Of a DNA stretch of 64,000 bases, positions 12,118 to 23,430 are shown one piece after another. Every line of letters begins with the position of its first letter. Within the stretch, counting starts at the first letter, position 1. The notes under the pieces are model-generated. The model was given only the letters and a program-made list of their open reading frames with translations. It was not told where the DNA came from and ran no database searches. This stretch comes from Anastatus disparis. Taxonomy: Eukaryota; Arthropoda; Insecta; Hymenoptera; Eupelmidae. A program made the translations under genes and the position numbers. Where the stretch lies: contig JAFFSR010000031.1 in assembly GCA_017163975.1 (NCBI GenBank), positions 2,141,001-2,205,000 of the forward strand, in the 5' to 3' direction.

Positions 12118-13728
12118 ATGCCAAAAAGAAAATCGGCGAAGCCTGTCTCCAAGCGTTGAGTGAAACATCCTCGATCAACCAATAAACGACGTGAAGCTTC
12201 ACCAACAGAGTCTGCAGAAGACGAAACTAGAGATGCTGCAACAACAACAACGACGATCACACCGGGAACAACATCTAATGACACTTCAGTTCAAGTATCT
12301 GCAGTTCTAGCGCCAACCACTGCAGAAGGTGCGAGCACTCAGGTTGATACTACAGTGAACGTCACAGCGCCTGGAAATCAGCCTCACAAAGGTTGAACAA
12401 CAGCACAATTAGGTATATCTTCTACTACGATACCGTCTACGGGAGTAAATAGACCTACTACAAGAACAACAAGAAGCAATAGAGCAACTGAAAATCAGGG
12501 TAATTCGACTGCTAACAAGAATACAACACGCACATCGACGAGAAAAGATTCAACACCTAAAGATCTACCAAGAACGTCATCGACTGAACATGGTGATAAC
12601 AGGTATAATGACACGTCCGAGGGACTATTGATCGATGAAGAATCAGGCGCGTTTAATGAGCATTTAAATAATTTACGCGAGCGTTTACATAGTACAAATA
12701 TAGACGAGCAAAGCCAAGTTCAGTTATCTGATCAATTAATCGTTAAATTCACAGATGCATAAGCGCAATCTTTTTCTACAATTCAAAATAATTCTATTTT
12801 ATCCATTGATAATTCGAGGTTAGTAAACAGATTAACATCTGCAAAATCATTACCAACATTTTCTGGTGACCCGCTTGATTGGGTTAGATTTAAACAGGCT
12901 TTTGATTTATCAACTGAACTTGGTTGCTATAGTGATCATGAGAATGTTACTCGCTTATTTGAAGCGCTGAAAGGCGACGCTCATGACGCGACGAGAGCTT
13001 TATTTATAGCTGGCAATAATACAAGCGAAATTATGAAAACACTTGAGATGCGGTTCGGTAATTCACGAGTCATATTAGAAAAAATTTTAAATGATATTAA
13101 AAATTTGCCATTGCTTGTTTCTAATGAAATTAATTTAATTGAATTTGCTACACTTTTTAAAAATTCTATAACTGCAATCAAATCATTAAATCATTTAGGT
13201 TACTTGTATAGCCCGGAAATCGTAAATGATATTTTTAAAAAATTACCAAGCTCAATGATATACAACTACATCAGATATGCAGCCTTTGAAGACAAAGATA
13301 AACCTGATTTAGAGAGGTTATCAAATTTTTTATTTTTAGAAGCAGAAATATCACTTACTGCTGGTGTAGTTGTACCTCAGAGAGCTGCAACGATTAATAG
13401 AATGTCCGATAAGTCAAAAAATTCTCATAATAATAAAAAATCTGTATATTCAACAAATATTATAGAAAATGTTAGAGAAAGATCGACAAGTAATTTAAAA
13501 GTAGGTTGTGTTCACTGTGGCCGCAAAAATCATAAAATTGAAAATTGTAATAATTTTATTAAAACGCCAATCGCTCAACGATGGAAAGTTGCTAGAACTT
13601 CTAAATTATGTTTTAAATGTCTCGATAATGGTCACAGTCGCCGTGAATGTCTTAAAGAAAATTGTAAAAGTTGTAATCGTAATTTTTCGTCAAGCTCAAA
13701 TAATCAAGAAAGCGTTTCAAATAAATAA
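12118..13728 (+). pseudogene. BEL-1 gag, three premature stops
   Basis: One frame of 537 codons from ATG 12118 to TAA 13728 is interrupted by TGA at 12157, TGA at 12394 and TAA at 12760. The N-terminal third is Thr/Ser/Ala-rich and low in complexity. From about 12840 comes the BEL-type gag core (LPTFSGDPLDWVRFKQAF, as in DUF1759-family proteins). The C-terminus has two CCHC zinc knuckles, CVHCGRKNHKIENC and CFKCLDNGHSRREC, and a partial third, CKSC. Gag packages element RNA into virus-like particles. All three stops could come from CGA or CAA codons by one C-to-T change. Confidence 0.9.
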
Positions 13729-16700
13729 TATTTCTACGTGCTCGAACGTGAACATTTCATCGCAAGAACAAACTAATAAACGACTAGAAGTAGGTACTTT
13801 TTTAAAAATCGTTCCTTTTACGATTGTTAGCTCTCAATATAAAAAAGAAATATTTGCCTTATTAGATGACGCGTCGACTGTAACTATAATAAATTCAGAT
13901 ATAATTAGACAAATTAGAGCGAGAACTACACACATTAACACATCTATAACCGGAATTAAAGGCGAAGCTATGCTAACCTTATCAAGTGGAAAAGTTGATC
14001 TCGCAATACATTCTGAAGGTGCAGTTTTTCCGATTAAAAATGTATTATTTGTCGAAAATTTAGCTCTTACTACACAGAATTTAAGTAAAAATGTAACCGA
14101 TTTATGTTACACAAAAACCGGAATTCGTATTTCTCATTGCAGTCGCACTCCTGATATGTTCATTGGACAAGACCACCCTAACCTTATTTCAACACGTGAA
14201 ACTCGCGAAATAGATAATGAACTTTTTATTTCTCGAACGTTACTAGGATGGTCGATTCACGGAAACTTCAAAGGAAGTTCGAATTTTCAAATAAACGCAA
14301 TAATGACAAAAACAAATAAAAAATTTCTAAAGTTGAATAAATATGATCAAGATTTAAATGAACTAGTGAAATTATATTTTAATATTGACGTTTTAGGAGT
14401 TAATAATACTGTAAGAGTAAATGCTGAAGACAAACGTGCACTTGAAATTTTAGAGAAAACATGTAAATATGTAGATGATCATTACGATGTCGGTCTTCCT
14501 TGGAAATCGAACGACCTTGAATTGTCCGATACTAAAACTACCGCTTTTCATAGATTAAAACTTCTTGAACGAAAACTTGATAAAGACGAAAACTACGCCA
14601 AAATGTATTATGCAGAAATGTCATGGTTATTTGAAAATGAATTTGCCCAAAGAACTAATACAGATTCATCGTGTTCGAAAGTAAGATATCTTCCTCATTT
14701 TGGCGTACAAAATATAAACAAACCCGGGCGAGTAAGATTAGTTTTTGATGCTGCAGCAAAAATGGATGGGAGTAATTTTAATGATTTATTATTATCTGGG
14801 CCTGACATGTTAATTTCTCTTTCCGGAGTTATCATGCGCTTTCGACAATTTACCTTCGCTTTTACGTCTGACATAAAAGATATGTTTTTAAAAATTAAAA
14901 TAAGAAAAGAAGATCGAGATGCACAGCGTTTTCTATGGAGAGCAGATAATCGAATAGGGGAACTGCAAGAATATTTAATGTCTTCAATGCTATTCGGTGC
15001 AAAATCATCTCCTTGCACTGCGCTCTTTATTAGAGACAAAAACGCGAATAGTTTTTCTTCAATTTTTCCCTCAGCTTCGAAAAGTCTTATAAAAAATTGC
15101 TATATGAACGATTATTTAGACAGTTGTGAGACGATCGAAGAAGTGACTGCATGGCTACTGCAGGTAAAAGAAATAAATTTAAAAGCGAACTGGCATATGC
15201 ACAAATGGACCAGTAACGTTGCGTCTATAATTTCCGGAAACGAAAATGAAAATAACATTTCACAACTTGTAAAAACCGATACAATTGTTAAAGAGAGTGA
15301 AAAAGTTTTAGGTTTACGTTGGTTCAATCTAGATGATGAATTAGGATTTAATGTTAATTCGGGCAAAATATCAAGCGATCTATACAATGGCTTAAGAAAA
15401 CCAACTAAAAGAGAATTTTTAAGAATTTTAATGTCGATTTTTTATCCGCTCGGGCTTCTAACTCCTTTTACAATTCAATTGCGTATTCTTATGCAAGAGA
15501 TATGGACTAGTAACATTAATTGGGATGATGAGATTTGTGATTTAGAATATATAAAATGGCAGAAATGGCTTCGTGATTTTGAATTTGTTAAAACGTGTCG
15601 TATTAGTCGTTGCTATCAAATTCGTGATTTACAAGTTAAAAAAGCCGAATTACACGTATTTTGTGATGCTAGTGAAAAAGCATATTTGTCTGTAGCTTAT
15701 TGGCGATTCACATTAAAGAACGATTTATTTCACACTTCAATTATTATGGCAAAAAGCCGTGTTGCACCGTTAAAATACATGTCGATACCTCGACTTGAAT
15801 TACAAGCGGCTTTATTAGGCACGCGAATCGAAAAAACGATTGCTCAAGAACATGAATTTGTTATTACGCGCCGTATATTTTGGTCAGATTCAGTAACTGT
15901 TTTACGGTGGATTAAACGCGAACCACGAGTATTTAAGATTTTTGTAGCCAATCGCTTAGCCGAAATCAGTGAAAATTCACAAGAAAACGAATGGCAATGG
16001 GTATCTTCGATGGATAACCCAGCTGACAACGGTACTAGGGTAGCGCCTGATGCCTTAAAGAGTGACAGTAGATGGTTACTAGGTCCATCTTTTTTGCATA
16101 AGAAAGAATCAGAATGGCCGAAAGAGAATTTTGTAAATTTTGACGAAAATTTAGACTGTAGCGAGTTGAAAAAGATTGTAACGTGTGCAATCAGTGTGAA
16201 AATACCTATTATTGATTTTTCGCGTTTTTCTTCATTAAATAAAATTTTATCGATTGTAACACAGGTTTTTGTAGCAATCGATAAAATGAAAAAACAAAGT
16301 CATACGGCTGTTCAACTTCGTGAATTAGCTGAAGAATGTTGTTTAAAAATAAGTCAGTCAATGTCATTTTGTGAAGAAATATATACACTTAAAAAATCTA
16401 ACAACATTTCAAAGCAAAGTAAAATATTAGCATTAAATCCTTATTTAGACGATCGTGAAATTCTTCGTGCTAATGGACGTTTAACAAAATTTTCGGGTTA
16501 TGATTCTTTATGCAAGCCGATTATTTTAGACGAAAAGTAAGATTTTTCACGACTTATTATTAAAAATTTTCATAAAAAGTACTATCATGGTAGTAATGAA
16601 ACGGTTTTAAATTATCTTGTGTCAAACTGTAGTATTCGTAAAATGCATCGCGCTAAGCCAGCTAGTCCGAAAATGGCTGCACTCCCGCACAGTAGAATAG

Positions 16701-17617
16701 CTTATCAATCGAAACCATTTTCACATTGCGGACTTGACTATTTTGGTCCTTTATTAGTTAAAATCGAAAGAAGGCGCGAAAAACGCTGGGGCGCTCTTTT
16801 CACTTGCATGACGACAAGAGCTATTCATATTGAATTAGCACATTTGCTTACTTCAAACTCCACGATTATGGCTTTGAAACGACTCATTGCTCGGTGAGGT
16901 AAGCCTTCAATCGTTTATTCAGATAACGGAACAAATTTTCTAGCGGCTGCTAAAGGACTTAAACAAGCGGTTAAAGAATTAGACAAATTAAAACTATTTG
17001 AATTTGCGACTCGTACTAAGATCGAATGGCGATTTAATCCACCATCCGCGTCTCACATGGGAGGTGCATGGGAGAGACTAATACGATCAGTAAAGACTGC
17101 ACTTTCAGTAGTATTGCGAGAACACGCACCCAGAGAAGAAGTTTTATTAACTATTTTAGCAGAGGCAAAACATTCAGTAAATTCACGTCCTCTTACACAT
17201 GTTTCTCTTGATCCGCGAGATCAAGAGGCTTTGACACCAAACCATTTTTTAATTGGAACATCCTCAAGTGAAATTAGATTTGGACGCTGCGATTTGCAAG
17301 CGGAATGTTCGCGGAAACAATGGAAAGTGAGTCAACATTTTGCTGATGCCTTTTGGCGTCGATGGTTGCGCGAATTCCTTCCTTCACTGATTCCAAGAAA
17401 GAAATGGCATGAAAGCGACGTACCTTTAAAGAAAGGAGATATTGTTTTAATTTTAGATGAAAATATAGACCGCAATCAGTGGAGGAAAGGTGTAGTGACA
17501 CGTATTTTTCCTGGTTCTGACGGTGAAGTTCGTGTGGTTGAAATAAAAACTGCTAACGGAATTTTACAAAGACCTAGCAGAAAGTTGGTTTGCTTTGTAG
17601 AGGTACAAAACTCGTAG
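13508..17617 (+). pseudogene. BEL-1 pol: protease, RT, RNase H, integrase; two stops and a substituted RT site
   Basis: Pol is in the +1 frame relative to gag and overlaps its end (to 13728). Domains in order: aspartic protease with FALLDDASTVTII (about 13855); reverse transcriptase with FTSDIKDMF (first Asp) and the YxDD box at 15101 reading YMNDYLDS, so the first box Asp is Asn; RNase H with VFCDAS, IPRLELQAALL, FWSDSVTVL and NPADNGTR; then integrase. The integrase zinc region is shortened (about 16560-16650) and follows a TAA at 16538. Its core has CGLDYFGPL, YSDNGTNF and HMGGAWERL (the D,D,E residues), with a TGA at 16895 before the second Asp. The C-terminal tail ends at 17617. The polyprotein cannot be made intact. 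Any movement must have used proteins from another copy, or preceded these lesions. Confidence 0.92.
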
Positions 17618-17623
17618 ATTTTG

Positions 17624-17637
17624 TACGGAGGAGAATT
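17624..17637 (+). promoter_or_regulatory. BEL-1 polypurine tract
   Basis: ACGGAGGAGAATT sits directly against the 3' LTR. This is the position and composition expected for the plus-strand primer. Confidence 0.75.
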
Positions 17638-18211
17638 TGTTCACGACGTATTAAATTGTAAAATTTGTTTGCCAAGAGACTTTTTCTTTATATTAAAATT
17701 TAAATAATGTACTTTAAATTTTAGAATTTTTGAATGTTATGTACGTTTCATCGCAGTTGAAGTTTTTATTGCCACTGTGTTGGCCGCGTTGCGACGATCT
17801 CAAGGATCGTTCGAGGACGTCTTTTTCCTCTCCCACGATTAATAATCGATAATTGGAGGGGCACGGAGCGAGGGAACACATAAGGTTTTCTTGAGTTCCG
17901 GCGGGCCACGTAACGTTCATGACATTCTATTACTATGGAAACAAGAAATGATTTTTTGTTTATTTTGAAAAGTTGAATGCGTGCTCTTGTCAAATTGAAT
18001 TCTTTGCGTTTTTGATAGCTTAAAAGAACACGTCTATTATAAAATTGTTTTTGCGAGCGAATTCAAATAAAAAAAAGGTTGTTTCATTAAATTAGCGAGC
18101 GCATTAATTATTTTTTGTTAATTACAATTATTATAAAAATAAACTACTATTCTAAAGAAGAATAACTTACAATTATTACATTATATTAAAATACTGATTT
18201 TTCTTTCAACA
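17638..18211 (+). repeat. BEL-1 3' LTR
   Basis: A 574-bp copy of the 5' LTR, with five substitutions by hand alignment and no indels. The flanking ATCGG is the probable right copy of the target-site duplication. Confidence 0.95.
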
Positions 18212-18790
18212 ATCGGCACTCCTTTGTTCTCGGCTGCTTTGCAAATAGCCTCTGCTGGGGTATTGTTGAAAGCTCCCTCTACATCCAGGAAGGCTTCCAT
18301 GGCGAATCCTCTTGTTTCTATTTCTTCCTCGATTAATGACAATGCTTTGTGGAGTGCCGTTTCGGTAGATTTGCCTTTATAGGCGTGTTGTTCTGGTGAT
18401 AGCGGATTCTGCGTAAGAACCGTCTCCTTGATGTATTGACTTGAGCATAAAGGACATCAAACAAATCGGTCTGAAGTCCTTTGCCGTGGAGTAGCTGCTT
18501 CTTGCTGGTTTTGGGATAAACACTACTTTTGAATTTCTCCAGTTTTCGGGTGTGTAGCCCAGCCACAAACAGGCTCCTGCCAGTCTCACGAATGGACCAA
18601 GGATAACCTCCGTGCTCTGCTGAAGCAGGACCGGATACACCCCGTCCCCCCTGGAAGACGTAAACGGCCCAAAGGAAAACCAGAACCACCTAACACGGTC
18701 TGGGGAGACAATCCTAGCCACAAGCTTCACCCTAGCTGACTTATCAGTGGGTCCGACGCGACCAGGACCTTAGCCTATATGCTTAAGCGA
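18212..18790 (-). pseudogene. Non-LTR retrotransposon RT N-terminal part, displaced by BEL-1
   Basis: On the minus strand this encodes the fingers of a non-LTR reverse transcriptase: DGVYPVLLQQ, YTPENWRNSKVVFIPKPA and DFRPICLMSFMLKS. Frameshifts follow near 18400. After them comes a stretch reading into the palm (AFLDVEGAFNN-like, 18250-18300), which continues across the BEL-1 insertion into the block ending at 11479. The element is truncated at its 5' end near 18790: the endonuclease domain and ORF1 are absent. Confidence 0.85.
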
Positions 18791-19445
18791 AATATTTTTA
18801 CCAACAATCAGATACTTGATATAGTTGGTCGTTGTAATAAGAGCAAAGGAAATCAAGATGCACCTCAAGTCAGACATCTAACATATTACATTATCGTATC
18901 GCTACTGGTAAAAATCTAGAAATGTATATTAAAATCACGAAATCGTAGCCAATAATCGTTTAATAACACAGGTGAACAAGGGTCAGGGAACTGAAATTCT
19001 AATATAGATTTCCGAAGGTTTCTGGCGCGCTGAATCTGGATCCGGGCTCATAATTGCTCTATCACGTCCAGTTTTCGAGATATCCTAACCGTAAAGTTCA
19101 ATAAACGCTGTTTTTCTACATTTTTGATATTATGAAAGGTGGTAATCAAAGGTTTTTTTCAAAAATTTAATAAGTGCATCTAAAAGTAGCACTCATACTA
19201 CTTATAATCAATTTTTAAGTGTTCGAATATCTTTTTTTTTCACTAAGATATCGTAACTTGAAATTCGTGACTCTCGATTTTACATTAAATTTCTTAAATT
19301 TTTATGTATTATGGTCTTTCAAAACTAATAAAAAATATTGCATATTTTGATCAAATCGATATTAAATATATATTCATAAACATTTACTTGGGATAAAGAA
19401 TATTATAAAAATAAATTCATCAACGCATATATCATATGGCACGAA
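18791..19445. other. AT-rich noncoding DNA
   Basis: No gene, RNA or repeat structure was recognised here. Confidence 0.5.
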
Positions 19446-19990
19446 GACTTAAACTTATAAGATTATTCACTCTAAATCCATTAACCCTAAACAAATAACC
19501 TCTCAACCCATTAACCTTAAGCCCAATAACCCTAAATCTATAAACCAAATATTTAATCAATCCTAGATCCGCAAACTCAAAAACTCATGAGTTTATAGGT
19601 TCATGAACCATGAACCTATAAACTCGCCAAAAACCCAATGCCTATAAACTCTAAACCAATAAACCCTGAATAGATAAATTCTAAACTTATCAACCTTAAA
19701 CCACAAACCCTGAACATAAGCCCTAGACCTAAATCTAAACTCTAAACCTAAACTCTAAACCTGAACCCTAAATCTAAGCCCTGAACCCTAAACCTGAACC
19801 GTAAACGTAAACACGGAACCCAAACCCTAAACCTCAACCCTAAACCTTTACCCTAAACCTCAACCCTGAACCTAAACCCGAAACCTAAACTCTAAACCTA
19901 CATCCTAAACTTAAATCCTAAACTTAAACCCTAAACCGAAACACGAAACCAAAACCCTAAACCCATGTATTCTAAGTCCATAAACCTTAA
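19446..19990. repeat. Degenerate CCTAAAC/CCCTAAA-like tandem tract
   Basis: For about 540 bp the plus strand is dominated by short units such as AACCCTAAACCT, CTAAACCTAAACTC and CCTCAACCCTAAACC. The densest part is 19720-19960, with edges grading into ordinary AT-rich DNA. G is nearly absent from this strand. The unit resembles telomere-type repeats (CCTAA in many insects, CCCTAAA in plants) but is too degenerate to be a functional telomere. Confidence 0.75.
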
Positions 19991-20387
19991 ACCCACTAAC
20001 TCAAACCTTTAATTCTCAAATCTTTGCATCATAATATAAATCATAAACTTGTACGAAATGCATTAAACGGTATAAATTTCTTCATGTAAAATCAGTTTTT
20101 TGTTATTTTGAATTTGACCTGTAGTAATGTTTCCAAATACAATTCAATAATAATATTTTAACTCACTTTTTGTTTTAAATATTAATCCTTTATTAATTGA
20201 TGGGTGAATATTTGTAGAGTTGCTTATGCTGAACTTTTGTCGCAATTGAAAAATTCAAATTCCATGATACAATTTAGCGGATAAAGTTTTTTAAGATAAT
20301 CCCATACATTAAAAACTGAAATTCGTAACATTGAACAATAAGTCTTTGAACTCTTATTATATTAATCTTTAAAACGACTTCAGAATT

Positions 20388-20567
20388 TAGGTTAGGTTTT
20401 ATTTTTTAGTTTACAAATCATGCTTTTAATACATGAAATTTTTTTGATTTTTTAATTTTCCACCATTTTTTGATACCCACAGAATGGTGGAAAATTTATA
20501 AATCCAAAAAATTTTACAAACTAAAAGCGTAATTTGTAAACTACGAAATGAAAATTTAGCCTAACCT
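20388..20567. repeat. Small foldback MITE
   Basis: The arms TAGGTTAGG...TTAGTTTACAAAT and ATTTGTAAACTA...TAGCCTAACCT pair across a centre with CCACCATT and AATGGTGG. It is about 180 bp and has no ORF. Flanking DNA (19991-20387 and 20568-21317) is AT-rich with no recognised feature. Confidence 0.6.
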
Positions 20568-21321
20568 CCGTAGTCACCTTAATCTATAAACACTGTAATT
20601 TGCAACTCTTAATCTTTACATCCTGAACCTGGAATTCTTCACCTCCAAAGTATATCATAAAACTGAATTTTTGAAATTTTATTCCAACTCTAACGTTAAA
20701 ATCAAAACCAATTCTTATCTCCTAAAATCTGAAGTCTGAAACCTTTATACTTTATGTGCTGAATTCTTGAATTCAAGCACCTTAGGCTAGAAATTTTAAA
20801 ATACGTAACTGTTAAACCCTCAAACTTCAAGGAATCAAACCTGTAATTTTTATCTTTTAAATATATAATCCTAAACATTGAATAACAAACCTCTTTTCAT
20901 CAACCTAAACCGCTACAACCTTTTAATAAATTATATTTTCAAATTTGAAACGATAAATCTCAAAAAAATTGAATTATAATTAATAGTTGGAATCATAGTT
21001 AAATCTTTAATACTTTTGCCACAAATTTTTAATTAAAAGATAAGTAACTAAAAGCTTATCTACTTTTCACCAATGCAACTCTAAACGTAATCATACTGAT
21101 AAGAATTAAACTCTTAATCTTATTCAAAACTGACATCCGTAATTGTTAAACTGCTAATCTAAAACCATTTCAGTCTATTGCATTTGTAAGTCACATAAAA
21201 TCCGCTATTTTCGACAATTAAGAATTTAGGGTTTAGATTAAAAGTTTATTGAGAATTTAGAATTAGTGTCTTCAATGTTAAACATAAATTTGTATATCCT
21301 TTATTCCAAATAAGTGTTTAA

Positions 21322-21702
21322 GAGGAGGTCACGTATCTCTGTCCTTTTCTCATCAAAGAATTGAGTTTTTTACAGAAACTAATAACTTTAGCAAAAAATG
21401 AAGAGAAAGCCGCATCTCGTAATGAAAAAAGCTATATTTTATTTGATAAGAAAGAATTAATTTTATTGCTTCGTTTTCAAGAAAACCTTGAAAAACTTAA
21501 ATCATAGAGGTTAGGGTGGACAATTTGGTTTTTCAAGGTTTTCTTGAGAACGAAGCAATGAAATTAATTTTTTCTTATCAAAGAAAATATTGCTTTTTCT
21601 AATACAAGATGCGTCTTTCTCTTCATTTTTTAATAAAGTTATTAGTTTTTGTAAAAAAATCATTTCTTTGATTAGAAAAGGACAGAGATACGTGACCTCC
21701 TC
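21322..21702. mobile_element. TTAA-flanked foldback MITE, copy 1
   Basis: A 381-bp element begins GAGGAGGTCACGTATCTCTG and ends with its complement, directly flanked by TTAA on both sides (21318-21321 and 21703-21706). The arms of about 180 bp are nearly perfect inverted copies around a short centre (GAGGTTAGGGTGGACAATT). A second copy is at 61934-62790. TTAA duplication suggests mobilisation by a piggyBac- or Kolobok-type transposase. Confidence 0.9.
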
Positions 21703-21829
21703 TTAAGAATATAAATTTTAAATAAACTTCGAGAATTTATTGGTAACGATCAGCTTTAAAGTACAATTACATCTCATATCCCTGAATCATCACTGCCGTC
21801 GTCAGAAAAAGAAGGTTATTATACTCCAA

Positions 21830-22340
21830 CAGCTACTAGTCAAACGAACATAAAGGAGAAAGAAGACGAAAGTGTAAAAAAGCATAAACAAGCTGGTAGT
21901 GAGTTGGCAGCTACACCATCAACCCCTGCAAAAAAGAGTCGCACCGAACAGCTAAGATGGACCCGTATGTGAAAGCATAAAAGGAAGTAATGAAGGAGGA
22001 GGGAAAAAAGGAGGAAAAGGAGTAGGAGCAGGAGAATACTGGTACATTTATAGACGGATTGATTTCAGTTGTACCCTTTAAAATGGATCTACCAGGCTAA
22101 CAGTTTTTCGGTCCTGGCAGGCATCTTGAAGATTGTCTTAGACGTGGTCAGAGAGGAAAAAATTCTCAATGCCTGTCTACAGCACCATATTAAAGCCGAT
22201 ACATAAAAGCCGACAGACTGTTGGCTGAACGAGCATTTTCACGCATGCTCTCGGAGACATGATCGGATGATAATGAAAAGACTGCAGCTGGTATCACTGT
22301 TTTGTGCATGATCAGCAAAATTGCGTTTGATAAATTTTTG
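21830..22340 (+). pseudogene. Phospholipase A2-like protein of the Polinton, degenerate
   Basis: The first part (21830-21990) is a Lys/Ser/Thr-rich linker with several frame changes. From 22105 the reading FFGPGRHLEDCLRRGQRGKN matches the Ca-loop region of the parvovirus-type PLA2-like domain found in Polinton and adintovirus proteins. The active-site His-Asp pair should follow, but there the sequence is frameshifted and reads His-His (around 22185-22195). Downstream, KADRLLAERAFSRMLS is the next conserved helix. A stop near 22259 and frame changes make the gene nonfunctional. In the related virions the domain is thought to help particles cross membranes. It abuts the integrase. Confidence 0.6.
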
Positions 22341-23430
22341 AAATGCGTTAAAAATACATTTAAAAGACAACGAAAGAGAAAGAAAAATTATTACGATAAT
22401 CTTCCTGCATCATCAGCGTACGCTAGTGCTTATCAGCTGAAACACTCAAAATCAAAAAAATTTGATAACGGTACGATTGCCAAATGGCTGGAGAGCCAGG
22501 ATGCATGTACTTTACACGAACTCGTGAGACATCGTTTTCCTTGTTGACTTTACAACGTTTTCAGTCCCTTTGAGGTGTGGGAAGCTGACTTGGCAGATTT
22601 AAAATCACTTAAAACCTACAGTAATGAGTACACCTATTTTCTCATTGTTATTAATGCACTTTCAAAGTTTGCCTGGGTAGAGCCTGTTTTTGACAAAACC
22701 AGCCGAATCGTCGCTCTAGCATTAGACAAAATTTTATCATCATGTAATGATAAACATCCTATTTATCTACAAACTGATAAAGGTAAGGAGTTTATCAATC
22801 GAGAGGTACAATAGGTGCTGAAAAATAAACATATTACCTACCGAGTCGTCAGGGACCCTGATATAAAGGCAGCCATTGCCGAACGCTTTATGCGAACTCT
22901 TTAAGGTCGAATCTGGCGATACTTCACTCATTTGCGCACAAGACGTTAGATGGATGTTTTGCAAAAAATTGTGACGTCTTACAACAAGTCGTAGCACAGT
23001 GCCATAAAAATGCCTTCTTCCAAGGTCAACTTATATAATGCTCACGTAGTAGGTCGAAATTTGACGTTACGTTACAACGAAAAACAGCCGTTTCAAATAG
23101 CTAAATACAGCGTTGGTGATCTGGTTCGTGTCAGTCGTGCCAAGACAGCCTTCAGGAAAGCATACGAGGATGCCTGAATTTCCTAGCTGTTTAAAATTAT
23201 AAGAGTCGACACAAGACGACAACTACCCGTCTGTACTCTGGTAGATCTTGGTGGCGTAAAAATTGACGGATATTTTTACGAAGAACAGTTAAGCAGAGTG
23301 CACAAGGATTTAGATAACAAAGCGTTTGAGATTGATGAGATTTTGAAGAGCAAAGGTAGAGGATTTAAAAAACTATATTTGGTCAGTTGGTGGTGGTATC
23401 CAGAAAAATTCAATTTTTGGATAGTGGCTA
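22341..23430 (+). pseudogene. Polinton integrase (rve type, with chromodomain), broken
   Basis: The N-terminal part (22395-22545) ends in a Leu/His/Arg-rich segment (CTLHELVRHRF). A stop lies at 22545. The catalytic core follows: WEADLADLKSL (first Asp), LQTDKGKEF (second Asp, near 22772) and IAERFMRTL (Glu, near 22880), with stops at 22812, 22902 and 22948. The C-terminal region shows YNEKQPFQIAKYSVGDLVRV. After another stop near 23175 comes a chromodomain-like tail, IDEILKSKG...LYLVSWWWYPEKFNFW, near 23330-23420. The enzyme joined element ends to host DNA. The catalytic triad is still readable, but at least five stops block translation. Confidence 0.88.

Larger units (their letters stand above)
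11486..18211 (+). mobile_element. BEL/Pao LTR retrotransposon (BEL-1), young but defective
   Basis: This is a complete 6,726-bp element with two 574-bp LTRs, a primer-binding site, gag, pol and a polypurine tract. The LTRs begin TGTTCACG, end TTTCAACA, and differ at 5 positions by hand count. The 5-bp flanks are GCCGG on the left and ATCGG on the right. This fits a duplication that has taken two C-to-T/G-to-A changes, because removing the element with one GCCGG rejoins the interrupted RT frame. Gag has three in-frame stops and pol two. Confidence 0.95.

Noticed and set aside
12054..12284. Minus-strand frame over the BEL-1 primer site and gag start
   Set aside because: It lies antisense to an identified gag and has no recognisable domain.
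13508..13728. Start of pol at the ATG at 13508
   Set aside because: This stretch overlaps the gag zinc knuckles in another frame and its sequence is not protease-like. True pol coding most likely begins near the gag stop.
19446..19990. A functional telomere or chromosome end
   Set aside because: The units are too degenerate, the tract is short, and transposons continue on both sides.
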